64,000 bases of DNA from Streptomyces griseus subsp. griseus (lineage in GTDB: Bacteria; Actinomycetota; Actinomycetes; Streptomycetales; Streptomycetaceae). Below, one piece after another: positions 15,004 to 23,459 of the stretch. The DNA is taken from positions 1 to 64,000 of the forward strand of contig NZ_JOJE01000001.1 of assembly GCF_000720255.1 (NCBI RefSeq), in the 5' to 3' direction. Position 1 is the stretch's first letter; the number at the start of each line of letters is the position of its first letter. Made by a program: the position numbers and the translations under genes. The notes under the pieces are model-generated. The model saw only the letters and a list, made by a program, of their open reading frames with translations. It was not told where the DNA came from and made no database searches.

Positions 15004-17223
15004 ATGAGCTCGTCCAGGGGTATGGAGAGCGCCGGGCACGAGGGGCAGCGCGTGAAGGTACCTTGGGGGGACGTACTGCTGTCCGCGATCGCCGCCGTGA
15101 GCTGGGCGTTGATCGGGATGGCGGGCACGGCGGCGCTCGGTCTGCATCTGCTGGAGGCCGACTCGGCAGGTTCGCTCGGCCCGATGACGGCGGCGGTGGT
15201 GGCTCTCGGGGCGGGTGGTTCGGTCACCCCGTCCGGCGATGTGTCCGCTTTCGGGTTGAAAGGCGCGGAGGCCACCACGGCCATCGAGATCACGCCACTG
15301 GGCGTGAGCCTGGTCGGGGCGCTGCTTTTGTCATGGTTCTTCCTGCGGTCCCTGCGAGCGGCGGGAGTTGTGATCGCCCCCGCCGAACTCCTCGCGCGCG
15401 CGGGCACGGTGGTCGCGCTGTTCGTGGCGACGCTGGGCGGACTGGCCTGGGCGGGACACGACGTCATCACGATCGACGGGGGCTCGCTGGGGCTGGGCGA
15501 CCTGCTCGGCGGCGACGGGGGCGGAAGCGGATCGGGGAGCGGGTCCGGGGGCGGGTCCGGAGGGCTCGAGATTCCCGGGCTCGGCGACGTGGGGAGCATC
15601 GGGGACCTCGGGGACATCGGGGGGTTGCTGCCGGACCGGCTCGGCGATCTCGTGCACGCGAAGGCGGCGGTGGGGTTCACCGTCGACACCGTGCCGACGC
15701 TGCTCGGGGGGCTGGGGTGGTCGGCCGGGATTCTGCTCATCGCGCTGCTGGCCTCGCGTCGCACTCCGTTGCCCCGGGGCTGGGAGGCCGTGCACCGGGT
15801 CGTACGGCCGACCGCGTCGGCCCTCGTCACCGTGCTGCTGTTGTCGGTGGCCGCCGGGTTTGCCGCAGCGGGCTTCGCCGCGACCGGTGACGACCATCCC
15901 CGGCGCATCGCGGGCGCGGCGCTGCTGGGCGCCCCCGAAGGGACCTGGCTCGGCGTCCCGATCGGACTGTTCGTCCCCTACGACGGCCGGGCGACGGGCG
16001 GGCTCACCAAGCTGCTGCCGGATCCCCTGGACGACCTGCTCACCGTGGAGTCCGGCCGACCCGTGACGTTGGCGCGCCTGGCGGAGCTGGACGGGCGGGT
16101 GTGGCTGTTGGGCGTGGCCGCGGCGCTGATGATGGTGTTGGCGGGGGTTCTTGTGGGGCTACGGACGCCGGTGGGGGCGGTTGCCGAGGGGGCGGGCGGG
16201 GATGGGGGTGCGTCCGGGATGGGCCACGTCGGCGCCCTGGGCTTTGCCGGACGGTGTGCGCTGCGGCTCGGGGTCGCGACCGCGCTGACGCTGCCGCTGC
16301 TGGCCTGGCTCACGGAGGTGTCCGTGAACGCCTCGCTGTCCGTGCTCGGGATCGACGCGTTCGGAGCGGGCGTGGAACTACGCGGGCGGCTCGGCACGGC
16401 ACTGCTGCTCGGGGCTGTGTGGGGTGCGGGGGCGGGGGCCGTGGGGGCGCTGCTGGCGTGGGTCAGCGGGGCGGCGGGGCGAGGGGCGGCGCGGTTGGCC
16501 GTACCGGAGGTGCCGGACGCGGACAGGGCGGGGTCGGTGTTGGGAGGGGTGGAGCCGTACGTGGGTGACCGGTCGTACGTGGGTGACCGGTCCGGGCCGT
16601 ACGCGCAGGGGGCCCTGTACCGACCGCCCAACCCGGACACCAACCCGTACCTGCGGATGCCGCCGGGGCCGCGTGAGCCGGAGGACGCGCGCCCTGGAGC
16701 GGCACCACCGTCGCCTGGCGGCCCACGGTACGAGGATGCCCCGCCACCTGGTCCGCCAACGGAACGGACCCTGCCGTCCGGTCAACGGACCCTGCCGTCC
16801 GGTCAGCCGCCGGGGCACCCCCCACCGCCCGGTGGGCATCCGCCCGGCACGGGGCCGCCGAGCGGCCGACAAATGGGTGAGCGGTCCGGCCGATCGCAGA
16901 GCGGTGCGCGCGAGCCCGACCGGCCGCAGAGCGGTGCGCGCGAGCCCGACCGGTCGCAGAGCGGTGCGCGCGAGCCCGGCCGGTCTGGGCCCGCTGAGCA
17001 GCCGTCCCCGGGACCGCCGCCCCACGGGGACTCTCCCCCGCCGCCTCCGGGAGCGGTGCCGCCGCGCGATGTGTACGGCGCGCCCACCGTGGTCCGGCCG
17101 ATCGGGCCGGTGCCGCCGCGGCGGGCGGGCGGTCCGCGCGGTGGTCGGGCCGGTTCCTCTCCGGACGAGGAGCCGCCACCACCGCCTCCTCCGCCGCCCG
17201 GGACGCCGAGGCGACCGCAGTGA
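15004..17223 (+). CDS. Streptophobe-like polytopic membrane protein with proline-rich tail
   Basis: 739 residues. About eight to ten hydrophobic segments fill residues 15-510, interrupted by a Gly/Ser/Asp-rich loop (about 165-205, GGDGGGSGSGSGSG). The C-terminal 220 residues are Pro/Gly/Arg-rich and predicted disordered, with a tenfold-residue repeat (SGAREPDRPQ-like) in three copies and a doubled RTLPSGQ. I match it tentatively to the actinomycete 'streptophobe' family, which has no known function. No catalytic motif seen. The basic, proline-rich cytoplasmic tail suggests protein binding. Confidence 0.7.
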   Translation: MSSSRGMESAGHEGQRVKVPWGDVLLSAIAAVSWALIGMAGTAALGLHLLEADSAGSLGPMTAAVVALGAGGSVTPSGDVSAFGLKGAEATTAIEITPLGVSLVGALLLSWFFLRSLRAAGVVIAPAELLARAGTVVALFVATLGGLAWAGHDVITIDGGSLGLGDLLGGDGGGSGSGSGSGGGSGGLEIPGLGDVGSIGDLGDIGGLLPDRLGDLVHAKAAVGFTVDTVPTLLGGLGWSAGILLIALLASRRTPLPRGWEAVHRVVRPTASALVTVLLLSVAAGFAAAGFAATGDDHPRRIAGAALLGAPEGTWLGVPIGLFVPYDGRATGGLTKLLPDPLDDLLTVESGRPVTLARLAELDGRVWLLGVAAALMMVLAGVLVGLRTPVGAVAEGAGGDGGASGMGHVGALGFAGRCALRLGVATALTLPLLAWLTEVSVNASLSVLGIDAFGAGVELRGRLGTALLLGAVWGAGAGAVGALLAWVSGAAGRGAARLAVPEVPDADRAGSVLGGVEPYVGDRSYVGDRSGPYAQGALYRPPNPDTNPYLRMPPGPREPEDARPGAAPPSPGGPRYEDAPPPGPPTERTLPSGQRTLPSGQPPGHPPPPGGHPPGTGPPSGRQMGERSGRSQSGAREPDRPQSGAREPDRSQSGAREPGRSGPAEQPSPGPPPHGDSPPPPPGAVPPRDVYGAPTVVRPIGPVPPRRAGGPRGGRAGSSPDEEPPPPPPPPPGTPRRPQ
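16761..16984 (+). repeat. In-frame tandem repeats in the streptophobe-like gene
   Basis: Three 30-bp units begin at 16895, 16925 and 16955 (CGCAGAGCGGTGCGCGCGAG...), each coding ten residues. Just upstream, a 21-bp unit (ACGGACCCTGCCGTCCGGTCA) is doubled near 16764-16805. Both are multiples of three, so copy number can change without breaking the frame. Confidence 0.85.
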
Positions 17224-17356
17224 GCCGGGAGTGCCCCGGGGCAGGTCGGCGGGGGTGTGTAACGTTCGCTTCATCTGCTGGTCGGGCAGTGTTCCCTGTC
17301 CGCCAGGCGGACCTCGGGGGCGGGGTGCGCAAGGCGCCGGATACGGTGGACACACC

Positions 17357-18583
17357 ATGAGCGCTTCGCAGATTCCGCCCTCTGACGTGACCTCTGACGT
17401 CCCCACTCTCCTGGTCAAGATCTTCGGCAAGGACAGGCCGGGCATCACGGCCGGCCTCTTCGACACTCTTGCCGCCTACTCCGTCGGCGTCGTCGACATC
17501 GAGCAGGTCGTCACGCGTGGCCGCATCGTGCTGTGCGCGCTCGTGACCGAGCCGCCGCGCGGCATGGAGGGGGATCTGCGGGCCACCGTCCACAGCTGGG
17601 CGGAGTCGATGAAGCTCCAGGCGGAGATCATCTCCGGTCTGGGTGACAACCGGCCGCGCGGTCTGGGCCGCTCCCTCGTCACCGTGCTGGGGGATCCGCT
17701 CACCGCGGAGGCGACCGCCTCGATCGCCGCGAAGATCACCAAGGCGGGCGGCAACATCGACCGTATCTTCCGGCTGGCCAAGTACCCGGTCACCGCGGTC
17801 GAGTTCGCCGTTTCGGGTGTGGAGACCGAGCCCCTTCGCACGGCCCTCGTGACCGATGCCGCGGCGCTGGGCGTCGACATCGCGGTCGTCGCGGCGGGCC
17901 TGCACCGGCGGGCCCAGCGGCTCGTGGTCATGGATGTGGACTCCACGCTCATCCAGGACGAGGTGATCGAGCTCTTCGCCGCGCACGCCGGCTGCGAGGA
18001 CCAGGTCGCCGAGGTCACGGCCGCCGCGATGCGCGGGGAGCTGGACTTCGAACAGTCGCTGCACGCGCGGGTCGCCCTGCTGGAGGGGCTGGACGCGTCG
18101 GTGGTGGACAAGGTGCGCAGCGAGGTGAGGCTGACGCCGGGTGCGCGCACGCTGATCCGGACGCTGAAGCGGCTCGGCTATCAGGTGGGGGTGGTCTCGG
18201 GTGGGTTCACGCAGGTCACCGATGATCTGAAGGAGCGGCTGGGGCTGGACTTCGCCCAGGCCAACACGCTGGAGATCGTCGACGGCAGGCTGACGGGCCG
18301 GGTCACCGGCGAGATCGTCGACCGGGCGGGCAAGGCGCGGCTGCTGCGCCGGTTCGCCGCCGAGGCGGGGGTTCCGTTGTCGCAGACCGTGGCGATCGGT
18401 GACGGGGCGAACGACCTGGACATGCTGAACGCGGCCGGTCTCGGGGTCGCCTTCAACGCGAAGCCGGTGGTGCGGAAGGCGGCGCACACCGCGGTGAACG
18501 TGCCGTTCCTGGACACGGTCCTGTATCTGCTGGGTGTCACCCGCGAAGAGGTCGAGGCGGCGGACACGGTCGACGAGGGCTGA
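17357..18583 (+). CDS. serB: Phosphoserine phosphatase SerB
   Basis: 408-residue enzyme for the last step of L-serine synthesis, hydrolysing O-phospho-L-serine. Two N-terminal ACT-type regulatory domains (about 15-90 and 105-180; FGKDRPGITAGLFD starts the first) precede a HAD phosphatase domain with nucleophile D193 in DVDST (193-197), VSGGFT and GDGANDLDML. The tandem-ACT form is typical of actinobacteria, where serine feedback through ACT domains is known in mycobacterial SerB2. ATG 17357 gives the expected N-terminus; the frame is open upstream only through the preceding gene. Confidence 0.95.
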   Translation: MSASQIPPSDVTSDVPTLLVKIFGKDRPGITAGLFDTLAAYSVGVVDIEQVVTRGRIVLCALVTEPPRGMEGDLRATVHSWAESMKLQAEIISGLGDNRPRGLGRSLVTVLGDPLTAEATASIAAKITKAGGNIDRIFRLAKYPVTAVEFAVSGVETEPLRTALVTDAAALGVDIAVVAAGLHRRAQRLVVMDVDSTLIQDEVIELFAAHAGCEDQVAEVTAAAMRGELDFEQSLHARVALLEGLDASVVDKVRSEVRLTPGARTLIRTLKRLGYQVGVVSGGFTQVTDDLKERLGLDFAQANTLEIVDGRLTGRVTGEIVDRAGKARLLRRFAAEAGVPLSQTVAIGDGANDLDMLNAAGLGVAFNAKPVVRKAAHTAVNVPFLDTVLYLLGVTREEVEAADTVDEG

Positions 18584-18630
18584 GCCGGCCGGCCGCGGGC
18601 CCTCGAAGCAGACGCCTCGCCGCGGGCCCC

Positions 18631-18802
18631 CGCCGCAAGCGCCTCGGCCCGGTCGCCCCGCCGCAGGCCCGCTCGCCGCAAGCGCCTCGGCCCGGTCGCC
18701 CCGCCGCAGGCCCGCTCGCCGCAAGCGCCTCGGCACGGTCGCCCCGCCGCAGGCCCGCTCGCCGCAAGCGCCTCGGCCCGGTCGCCCCGCCGCGGGGCCA
18801 CC
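18631..18802. repeat. 43-bp minisatellite, four copies
   Basis: Four tandem units begin at 18631, 18674, 18717 and 18760 (CGCCGCAAGCGCCTCGGCCC...), almost identical except for a C-to-A change in copy 3 and a degenerate end of copy 4. It lies between serB and sixA in a 336-bp gap that holds no gene. The 43-bp period is not a multiple of three, which argues against coding. Confidence 0.9.
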
Positions 18803-18873
18803 GGCCGCCGGAAGACCACCGGCCGGTCGAAAGGCAACCGGCTGGTCGAAAGCAACGGCCCGCCGAAGGGTCA

Positions 18874-18913
18874 GGGGGCTGTCCGGCATCCCCCGCGATG
18901 CCGGACAGCCCCC
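18874..18913. terminator. Very strong terminator hairpin
   Basis: A 17-bp perfect stem (arms 18874-18890 and 18897-18913, loop CCCCGC) lies 6 bases after the sixA stop. It is placed to end both serB and sixA transcription. Confidence 0.9.
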
Positions 18914-18919
18914 GTCACG

Positions 18920-19438
18920 TCACTCGGTCGGCGCCCAGTAGTCCAGCAGCGTGGCCACGCCCGGCTCCAGGCTCTTCCATGTGCCGTCGAAGGACAGCAC
19001 GGCGAAGGCGGCGGCCGGGAAGCCCCGGCTGCTCATCCGCTCACGGGCGTCTTCGTCGGCGGAGCCGGAGAGGACCTCGGTCAGGCCCTGGACTCCAGGG
19101 TTGTGACCGATCAGGAGGACGTTCTGCGCGTCGTCGGGGACTTCGTTGAGCAGCGCGATCAGCTCGCCGGGCGAGGCCTCGTAGATCCGCTCCTCGTAGA
19201 CGGTTTTCGGCCGGTGCGGGAACTCCTGGACGGCGATCTTCCAGGTCTCGCGGGTGCGGGTCGCGGTGGAGCACAGGGCCAGGTCGAAGGGGATACCGGT
19301 GTCGGCCAGCTTGAGTCCGGCGACTGCGGAGTCCTTTCGGCCCCGCTCAGCGAGCGGTCGCTCGTGGTCGGTCACCGGTGGCCAGTCGGCTTTCGCATGC
19401 CGGAAGAGGACAATCCTGCGGGGTTCTGCGACGCTCAT
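18920..19438 (-). CDS. SixA-type histidine phosphatase
   Basis: 172-residue histidine-phosphatase superfamily protein. The RHG-type motif is FRHAKADW near residue 11 (second phosphate-binding His in LLIGHNPGV), as in SixA, which removes phosphate from phosphohistidine in phosphorelay HPt domains. ATG 19438 begins MSVAEPRRIVLFRHAK, the length expected for this group; the frame is open further up without a ribosome site. The target phosphoprotein is not evident from the neighbourhood. Confidence 0.88.
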   Translation of the reverse strand: MSVAEPRRIVLFRHAKADWPPVTDHERPLAERGRKDSAVAGLKLADTGIPFDLALCSTATRTRETWKIAVQEFPHRPKTVYEERIYEASPGELIALLNEVPDDAQNVLLIGHNPGVQGLTEVLSGSADEDARERMSSRGFPAAAFAVLSFDGTWKSLEPGVATLLDYWAPTE

Positions 19439-19503
19439 GTCACCCAGCTTCGCATGAAACAGGCCATGGGGCGCAGGGAGTTGACGAGCGGCTTTGCCGG
19501 GGT

Positions 19504-19710
19504 TCAGCCCGCCATCAGACGCTGCACGCGCTCCATGAGGTGGCTGATCGCGGGGTCGCCGGTGGCCGCGTGCGCGTCCGAGGGGTTCATTATCAGCAGA
19601 AGAAGGGTGACGAAGGCGAGCAGCGGCAGGGCGAGCGCCCACCAGGGCAGCCGGATGTCGACGCGGCCGCCGGTCGCCGGGTGGGGGCGGGTGTGCGTAG
19701 GGGCCGACAT
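19504..19710 (-). CDS. Small single-pass membrane protein
   Basis: 68 residues with one membrane helix (about 26-43, WWALALPLLAFVTLLLLI) between a His/Pro-rich basic N-terminus and a short C-terminal stretch (AISHLMERVQRLMAG). Start ATG 19710 is fixed by GGAGG six bases before it. It lies upstream of sixA on the same strand, with a 65-bp gap, so they may be co-transcribed. No known family recognised. Confidence 0.7.
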   Translation of the reverse strand: MSAPTHTRPHPATGGRVDIRLPWWALALPLLAFVTLLLLIMNPSDAHAATGDPAISHLMERVQRLMAG

Positions 19711-19910
19711 CTGTGCCTCCGCTGGTCTCCGAGGGGCCGTGGCCGGCCTTTCGCGGCCACATCTCGAAGTTACGGAACGCGCGGCCCTCAACCCATCCGG
19801 TGATCCACCCAGTTGACCCTGACACTCACCCCCTAGGGGATGGTGGTGCTAGCACCACCCCGCCGGGGGACGAGGGCGCCTGGTCCGTCACGGCGACACG
19901 ATCGTGGCGA

Positions 19911-20027
19911 TCACGGCGAGGCGATCGTGGCGATCACGGCGATGATCACGAAGATGGCGAGGAACGAGCCGAAGACGATCAGCATCTTCTTCTGGCCGTT
20001 CTGGGGATTCGGATCGAGCACTGGCAT
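19911..20027 (-). CDS. 38-residue membrane peptide (SGM_5486-type transporter-associated protein)
   Basis: A very short gene. It begins MPVLDPNPQNGQKKM and continues with a single membrane helix (LIVFGSFLAIFVIIAVIATI) ending ASP. From memory, this is the NCBI 'SGM_5486 family transporter-associated protein', conserved next to MFS transporters in Streptomyces, as here (55 bp from the end of the MFS gene). A 20-bp segment GATCGTGGCGATCACGGCGA is duplicated around its stop. A role as a subunit or regulator of the transporter is inferred only. Confidence 0.8.
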   Translation of the reverse strand: MPVLDPNPQNGQKKMLIVFGSFLAIFVIIAVIATIASP

Positions 20028-20081
20028 ACGGCCAGTTTCGCACCCCTGCGGCGGGCCCCGCCGGCCGGGGTGAGGGCGGAC

Positions 20082-21398
20082 TCAGCGGCCCGCCTCGCCC
20101 TCGACCGTGCGGTCGCGCCCCGCCAGGAAGCCCACGACCATCTGCGGCACCATCAGGGCGCTCATGAGGGCGATGGGCAGGCCCCAGCCGCCGCTGCTCT
20201 GGTAGAGAACGCCCACGAGGAGCGGTCCGGGGATGGAGATCAGGTAGCCCATGCTCTGGGCGAAGCCGGACAGCTGGGCCACTCCGGCGCCGGTCCTGGC
20301 GCGCATCCCGATCATGGTGAGGGCGAGCGGGAAGGCGCAGTTGGCGACGCCGAGGAGCACGGCCCAGGCCCAGGCGCCCTCGGCCGGGGCGAGGTACAGG
20401 CCGGCGTATCCGGCGAGGCCGCAGGCGCCCAGCACGAGCACGATGGGGCCCTGGTGGGGCAGCCGGGTGGCCAGGCGCGGGATGACGAAGGCGAGGGGCA
20501 CACCCATGACCATGGTGACGGCGAGGAGCAGTCCGGCCGTCCCGGCGGCCACCCCGGCGTCGCGGAAGATCTGCGCCATCCAGCCCATGGTGATGTAGGC
20601 GGCGGTGGCCTGGAGTCCGAAGAAGACGGCCAGGGCCCAGGCGGTGCGGCTGCGGGTGACGCGCAGGGCCGCCGGCGGTTCCTCCCGCGCGGGCGCCGGA
20701 GTGGCGGGCCGCGCCCCCCGCTGCCGTACGAAGGGGATCCAGGGCACCACGGCGATCCCGGCCAGGGTCGCCCAGACCGCGAGTCCGGGCTGCCAGCCGC
20801 CGCCCAGGGCGTCCGTGAGGGGCACGGTGACCGCGGCGGCTGCCGAGGTGCCGAGAGCCAGGGACATCGAGTACAGGCCGGTCATGGAGCCGACCCGGTC
20901 GGGGAACCAGCTTTTGACGATGACCGGCATCAGGACGTTGCTGACCGCGATGCCCATGAGGGCGAGGGCGCTGGCGGCGAGGAAGCCGCCCGTGCCGCCG
21001 GCGTAGGGGCGTATGAGCAGGCCGGCGGTGATGGCCAGCATGCCCGCGCACACCACCGCCCCGGGGCCGAAGCGGCGGGCGAGCCGGGGGGCCGTGACGC
21101 CGAAGACCGCGAAGCAGAGTGGGGGCACCGAGGTGAGCAGGCCGGCCACGCTGCCGCTCATGCCGAGGCCGTCGCGGACCTCTTCGAGGAGGGCACCGAG
21201 GCTGGTGATGGCGGGGCGCAGGTTCAGGGCGGACAGCACGATGCCGAGGACGAGCAGACGCGTCGCCCACGCGCGCGTGGGCGACGCGGGACTCGCCGGG
21301 GACGCTTCGGTCGTGTGTGTCCGGTGTTTCCGTAGGGTCTGGGCGGTCGGGGAGGTCGTCGTTGTCCGGTATTCCTCACGTGCCATGCCGTCCATCAT
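20082..21398 (-). CDS. MFS transporter, CynX/NimT type
   Basis: About 438 residues. After a hydrophilic Thr/Ser/Pro N-terminus (about 45 residues) come 12 hydrophobic helices, with LSALNLRPAITSLGALLEEV at the first helix, the signature of the CynX/NimT (cyanate/2-nitroimidazole) group. The start is uncertain: ATGs at 21398, 21395 and 21386 are all in frame and none has a clear ribosome site, so a leaderless message is possible. It is divergent from a GntR regulator with a palindromic operator immediately upstream, which is likely to repress it. Substrate unknown. Confidence 0.9.
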   Translation of the reverse strand: MMDGMAREEYRTTTTSPTAQTLRKHRTHTTEASPASPASPTRAWATRLLVLGIVLSALNLRPAITSLGALLEEVRDGLGMSGSVAGLLTSVPPLCFAVFGVTAPRLARRFGPGAVVCAGMLAITAGLLIRPYAGGTGGFLAASALALMGIAVSNVLMPVIVKSWFPDRVGSMTGLYSMSLALGTSAAAAVTVPLTDALGGGWQPGLAVWATLAGIAVVPWIPFVRQRGARPATPAPAREEPPAALRVTRSRTAWALAVFFGLQATAAYITMGWMAQIFRDAGVAAGTAGLLLAVTMVMGVPLAFVIPRLATRLPHQGPIVLVLGACGLAGYAGLYLAPAEGAWAWAVLLGVANCAFPLALTMIGMRARTGAGVAQLSGFAQSMGYLISIPGPLLVGVLYQSSGGWGLPIALMSALMVPQMVVGFLAGRDRTVEGEAGR

Positions 21399-21414
21399 AG
21401 AATCATAGGATGAT
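21394..21414. promoter_or_regulatory. Probable GntR operator between MFS and regulator genes
   Basis: The palindrome ATCAT-AGG-ATGAT at 21402-21414 overlaps a second half-site run ATCATAGAATCAT (21394-21406). It lies over the MFS start and 55 bp before the regulator start. FadR-type GntR proteins bind short dyads like this in divergent promoters. Confidence 0.65.
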
Positions 21415-21468
21415 TGGTCGTCCATGCCCGGGCTCCGCTCCCCGGTCCGTGTTCTGCGAAGGTGTGCC

Positions 21469-22158
21469 ATGCCCCTGAGCCATCCGCGCCGCTCGGCGCT
21501 GTCCGAGCAGGTCATCGCCGCGCTGCGGGCCCAGATCACCTCGGGCGAGTGGCCGGTGGGCTCGCGTATCCCGACGGAGCCCGAGCTGGTCGAGCAGCTG
21601 GGCGTGGCCCGCAACACCGTGCGGGAGGCGGTCCGGGCCCTCGCGCACAACGGCCTGCTGGACATCCGGCAGGGCTCGGGCACGTACGTCGTGGCCACCA
21701 GTGAGCTGGCCGGCGTGATGCACCGCCGCTTCACGGACGCGGACCCCCGGCACATCGCCGAACTGCGCTCCACACTGGAGTCGGGCGCCGCCAAGCTGGC
21801 AGCCGAGCGGCGCACCGAGAAGGACCTCAAGCAGCTCGACGCGCTGCTGCTGCGCCGCGAGGAGGCGTGGGAGTCGGGCGACACGGAGGCGTTCGTGACG
21901 GCGGACGCGACCTTCCACCTGGCGGTGGTGGCCGCGTCCCACAACGACGTCATGACGGCGATGTACGCCGACCTGGGCGAGGTGCTGCGGGACTGGCTGC
22001 GCGAGGACGTCGGCGAGGAGCTGACGCCGGAGTCGTACCTTGATCACACGCCGCTGGTGGACGCGATCCGCGCGAGTGACGCGGAGGCAGCGGCGGCGGA
22101 GGCGGCGGGCTACCCGTTCCAGTGCCGGCCCGGCCCGTTCACCCCTTCTGGTGACTGA
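21469..22158 (+). CDS. GntR/FadR-family transcriptional regulator (FCD domain)
   Basis: 229 residues. The winged helix-turn-helix (about 10-75; WPVGSRIPTEPELVEQLGVARNTVREAVRAL, RQGSGTYV) is followed by an all-helical FCD ligand-binding domain (about 90-215; ELRSTLESGAAKLAAERR, HLAVVAASHN). ATG 21469 is preferred to ATG 21424 because GAAGG lies 7 bases before it and the helix-turn-helix then starts at the normal distance. It probably controls the divergent MFS gene and itself through the palindrome at 21402-21414. The ligand is unknown; the short odd C-terminus overlaps the end of the convergent gene by 20 bp. Confidence 0.93.
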   Translation: MPLSHPRRSALSEQVIAALRAQITSGEWPVGSRIPTEPELVEQLGVARNTVREAVRALAHNGLLDIRQGSGTYVVATSELAGVMHRRFTDADPRHIAELRSTLESGAAKLAAERRTEKDLKQLDALLLRREEAWESGDTEAFVTADATFHLAVVAASHNDVMTAMYADLGEVLRDWLREDVGEELTPESYLDHTPLVDAIRASDAEAAAAEAAGYPFQCRPGPFTPSGD

Positions 22159-22492
22159 CCCACGCCGAGCCCACTTCCTTCCAGCAGCGCCCCGTGAGCC
22201 GTACGGTCATCGCGGGCTCCACCTCGGCCGGGGCGCTGTCGGTGTCGATGTCCCACCACCGGTCGCACTCGATGTGCAGGCGCACGCGGTCGACTTCGAC
22301 GTACGGGTTGTGGCAGAAGGCGACCACGTGGGAACCGCGGACGCTGGTCCGGCACTCGGCACCGAACGGCTCCGGCTCGGCGGGCTGCCGTGTCGCCACG
22401 CGCGCGTGGGGCATCGCCTCGTACGGCAGGCACATGACGAGGGCGACGGCGAGGGCCGCGGTCACTGGGGCCAGGCTGCTGGACAGGCGCAC
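22139..22492 (-). CDS. Small secreted protein with four cysteines
   Basis: 117 residues. A signal peptide (about 1-28, MRLSSSLAPVTAALAVALVM...) precedes a mature part with four cysteines after the signal region (in AECRTS, AFCHNP, IECDRW and GRCWKE), consistent with two disulphides, and several Trp. GTG 22492 is fixed by GAGGAGG 7 bases upstream. The 3' end overlaps the convergent gntR gene. No family recognised; export is the only firm inference. Confidence 0.75.
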   Translation of the reverse strand: MRLSSSLAPVTAALAVALVMCLPYEAMPHARVATRQPAEPEPFGAECRTSVRGSHVVAFCHNPYVEVDRVRLHIECDRWWDIDTDSAPAEVEPAMTVRLTGRCWKEVGSAWVSHQKG

Positions 22493-22616
22493 AAGGGAAC
22501 CTCCTCGGCCGGGCTGGGGAGGGAAAAGGCGAGGTGAACGCGTAATCCAGAGTGCCCGCTCGTGCGCGGTGCGCGCCCGGTCGGTGAGCCGTTCGAGTGA
22601 ACGTCCTTGCGCGAAA

Positions 22617-22642
22617 GGCCCCCACCCGAACGGGTGAGGGCC
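22617..22642. terminator. Terminator hairpin after fabI
   Basis: An 11-bp stem with one mismatch (GGCCCCCACCC at 22617-22627, GGGTGAGGGCC at 22632-22642) lies 45 bases past the fabI stop. Confidence 0.75.
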
Positions 22643-22686
22643 CCAGTACCGCGGGTCAGGCGGCGACGCTGCCGGTCAGGCTGCGA

Positions 22687-23454
22687 TCACGCGCCGATGG
22701 CGTGCAGACCGCCGTCGACGTGGATGATCTCGCCGGTGGTCTTCGGGAACCAGTCGCTCAGCAGGGCGACGATGCCGCGCCCGGCCGGCTCGGGGTCCTT
22801 GAGGTCCCACTCCAGCGGGGAGCGGGAGTCCCACACGGAGGCCAGCTCGCCGAAGCCCGGGATGGACTTGGCGGCCATGGAGCCGATCGGGCCGGCGGAG
22901 ACGAGGTTGCAGCGGATGTTCTGCTTGCCCAGGTCACGCGCCATGTAGCGGCTGGTGGCCTCCAGGGCGGCCTTGGCCGGGCCCATCCAGTCGTACTGCG
23001 GCCAGGCGAACTGCGCGTCGAAGGTGAGGCCGACGACCGAGCCGCCGTTCTGCATCAGCGGCAGGCAGGCCATGGTCAGCGACTTCAGGGAGTACGCCGA
23101 GACGTGCATGGCGGTGGCGACGGACTCGAACGGCGTGTTGAGGAAGTTGCCGCCGAGCGCGTCCTGCGGCGCGAAGCCGATGGAGTGCACGACGCCGTCG
23201 AGACCGCCCAGCTCCTCGCCGACGATGTCCGCGAGGCGGCCGAGGTGGTCGTCGTTGGTGACGTCGAGCTCGATGACCTTGGTGGGCTTCGGGAGCTTCC
23301 TGGCGATGCGCTCGGTCAGCGTGGGCCGCGGGAACGCGGTCAGGATGATCTCGGCGCCCTGCTCCTGGGCCAGCTTGGCGGCGTGGAAGGCGATGGAGGA
23401 CTCCATCAGCACACCGGTGATCAGGACGCGCTTGCCCTCGAGAATTCCGCTCAT
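22687..23454 (-). CDS. fabI: Enoyl-[acyl-carrier-protein] reductase FabI/InhA
   Basis: 255-residue NADH-dependent reductase for the final step of each type II fatty-acid elongation cycle. It aligns by eye with mycobacterial InhA: GKRVLITGVLMESSIAFHAA binds the cofactor, HSIGFAP lies in mid-protein, and the Y-x6-K catalytic pair is Y154/K161 in YDWMGPAK. It is the downstream gene of a fabG-fabI operon (5-bp gap), a standard actinobacterial arrangement. This is also the family targeted by isoniazid and triclosan. Confidence 0.95.
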   Translation of the reverse strand: MSGILEGKRVLITGVLMESSIAFHAAKLAQEQGAEIILTAFPRPTLTERIARKLPKPTKVIELDVTNDDHLGRLADIVGEELGGLDGVVHSIGFAPQDALGGNFLNTPFESVATAMHVSAYSLKSLTMACLPLMQNGGSVVGLTFDAQFAWPQYDWMGPAKAALEATSRYMARDLGKQNIRCNLVSAGPIGSMAAKSIPGFGELASVWDSRSPLEWDLKDPEPAGRGIVALLSDWFPKTTGEIIHVDGGLHAIGA

Positions 23455-23459
23455 GGTGA

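Noticed and set aside
18631..18802. Possible CRISPR array
   Set aside because: The 43-bp units are directly joined with no unique spacers and no cas genes nearby; it is a minisatellite.
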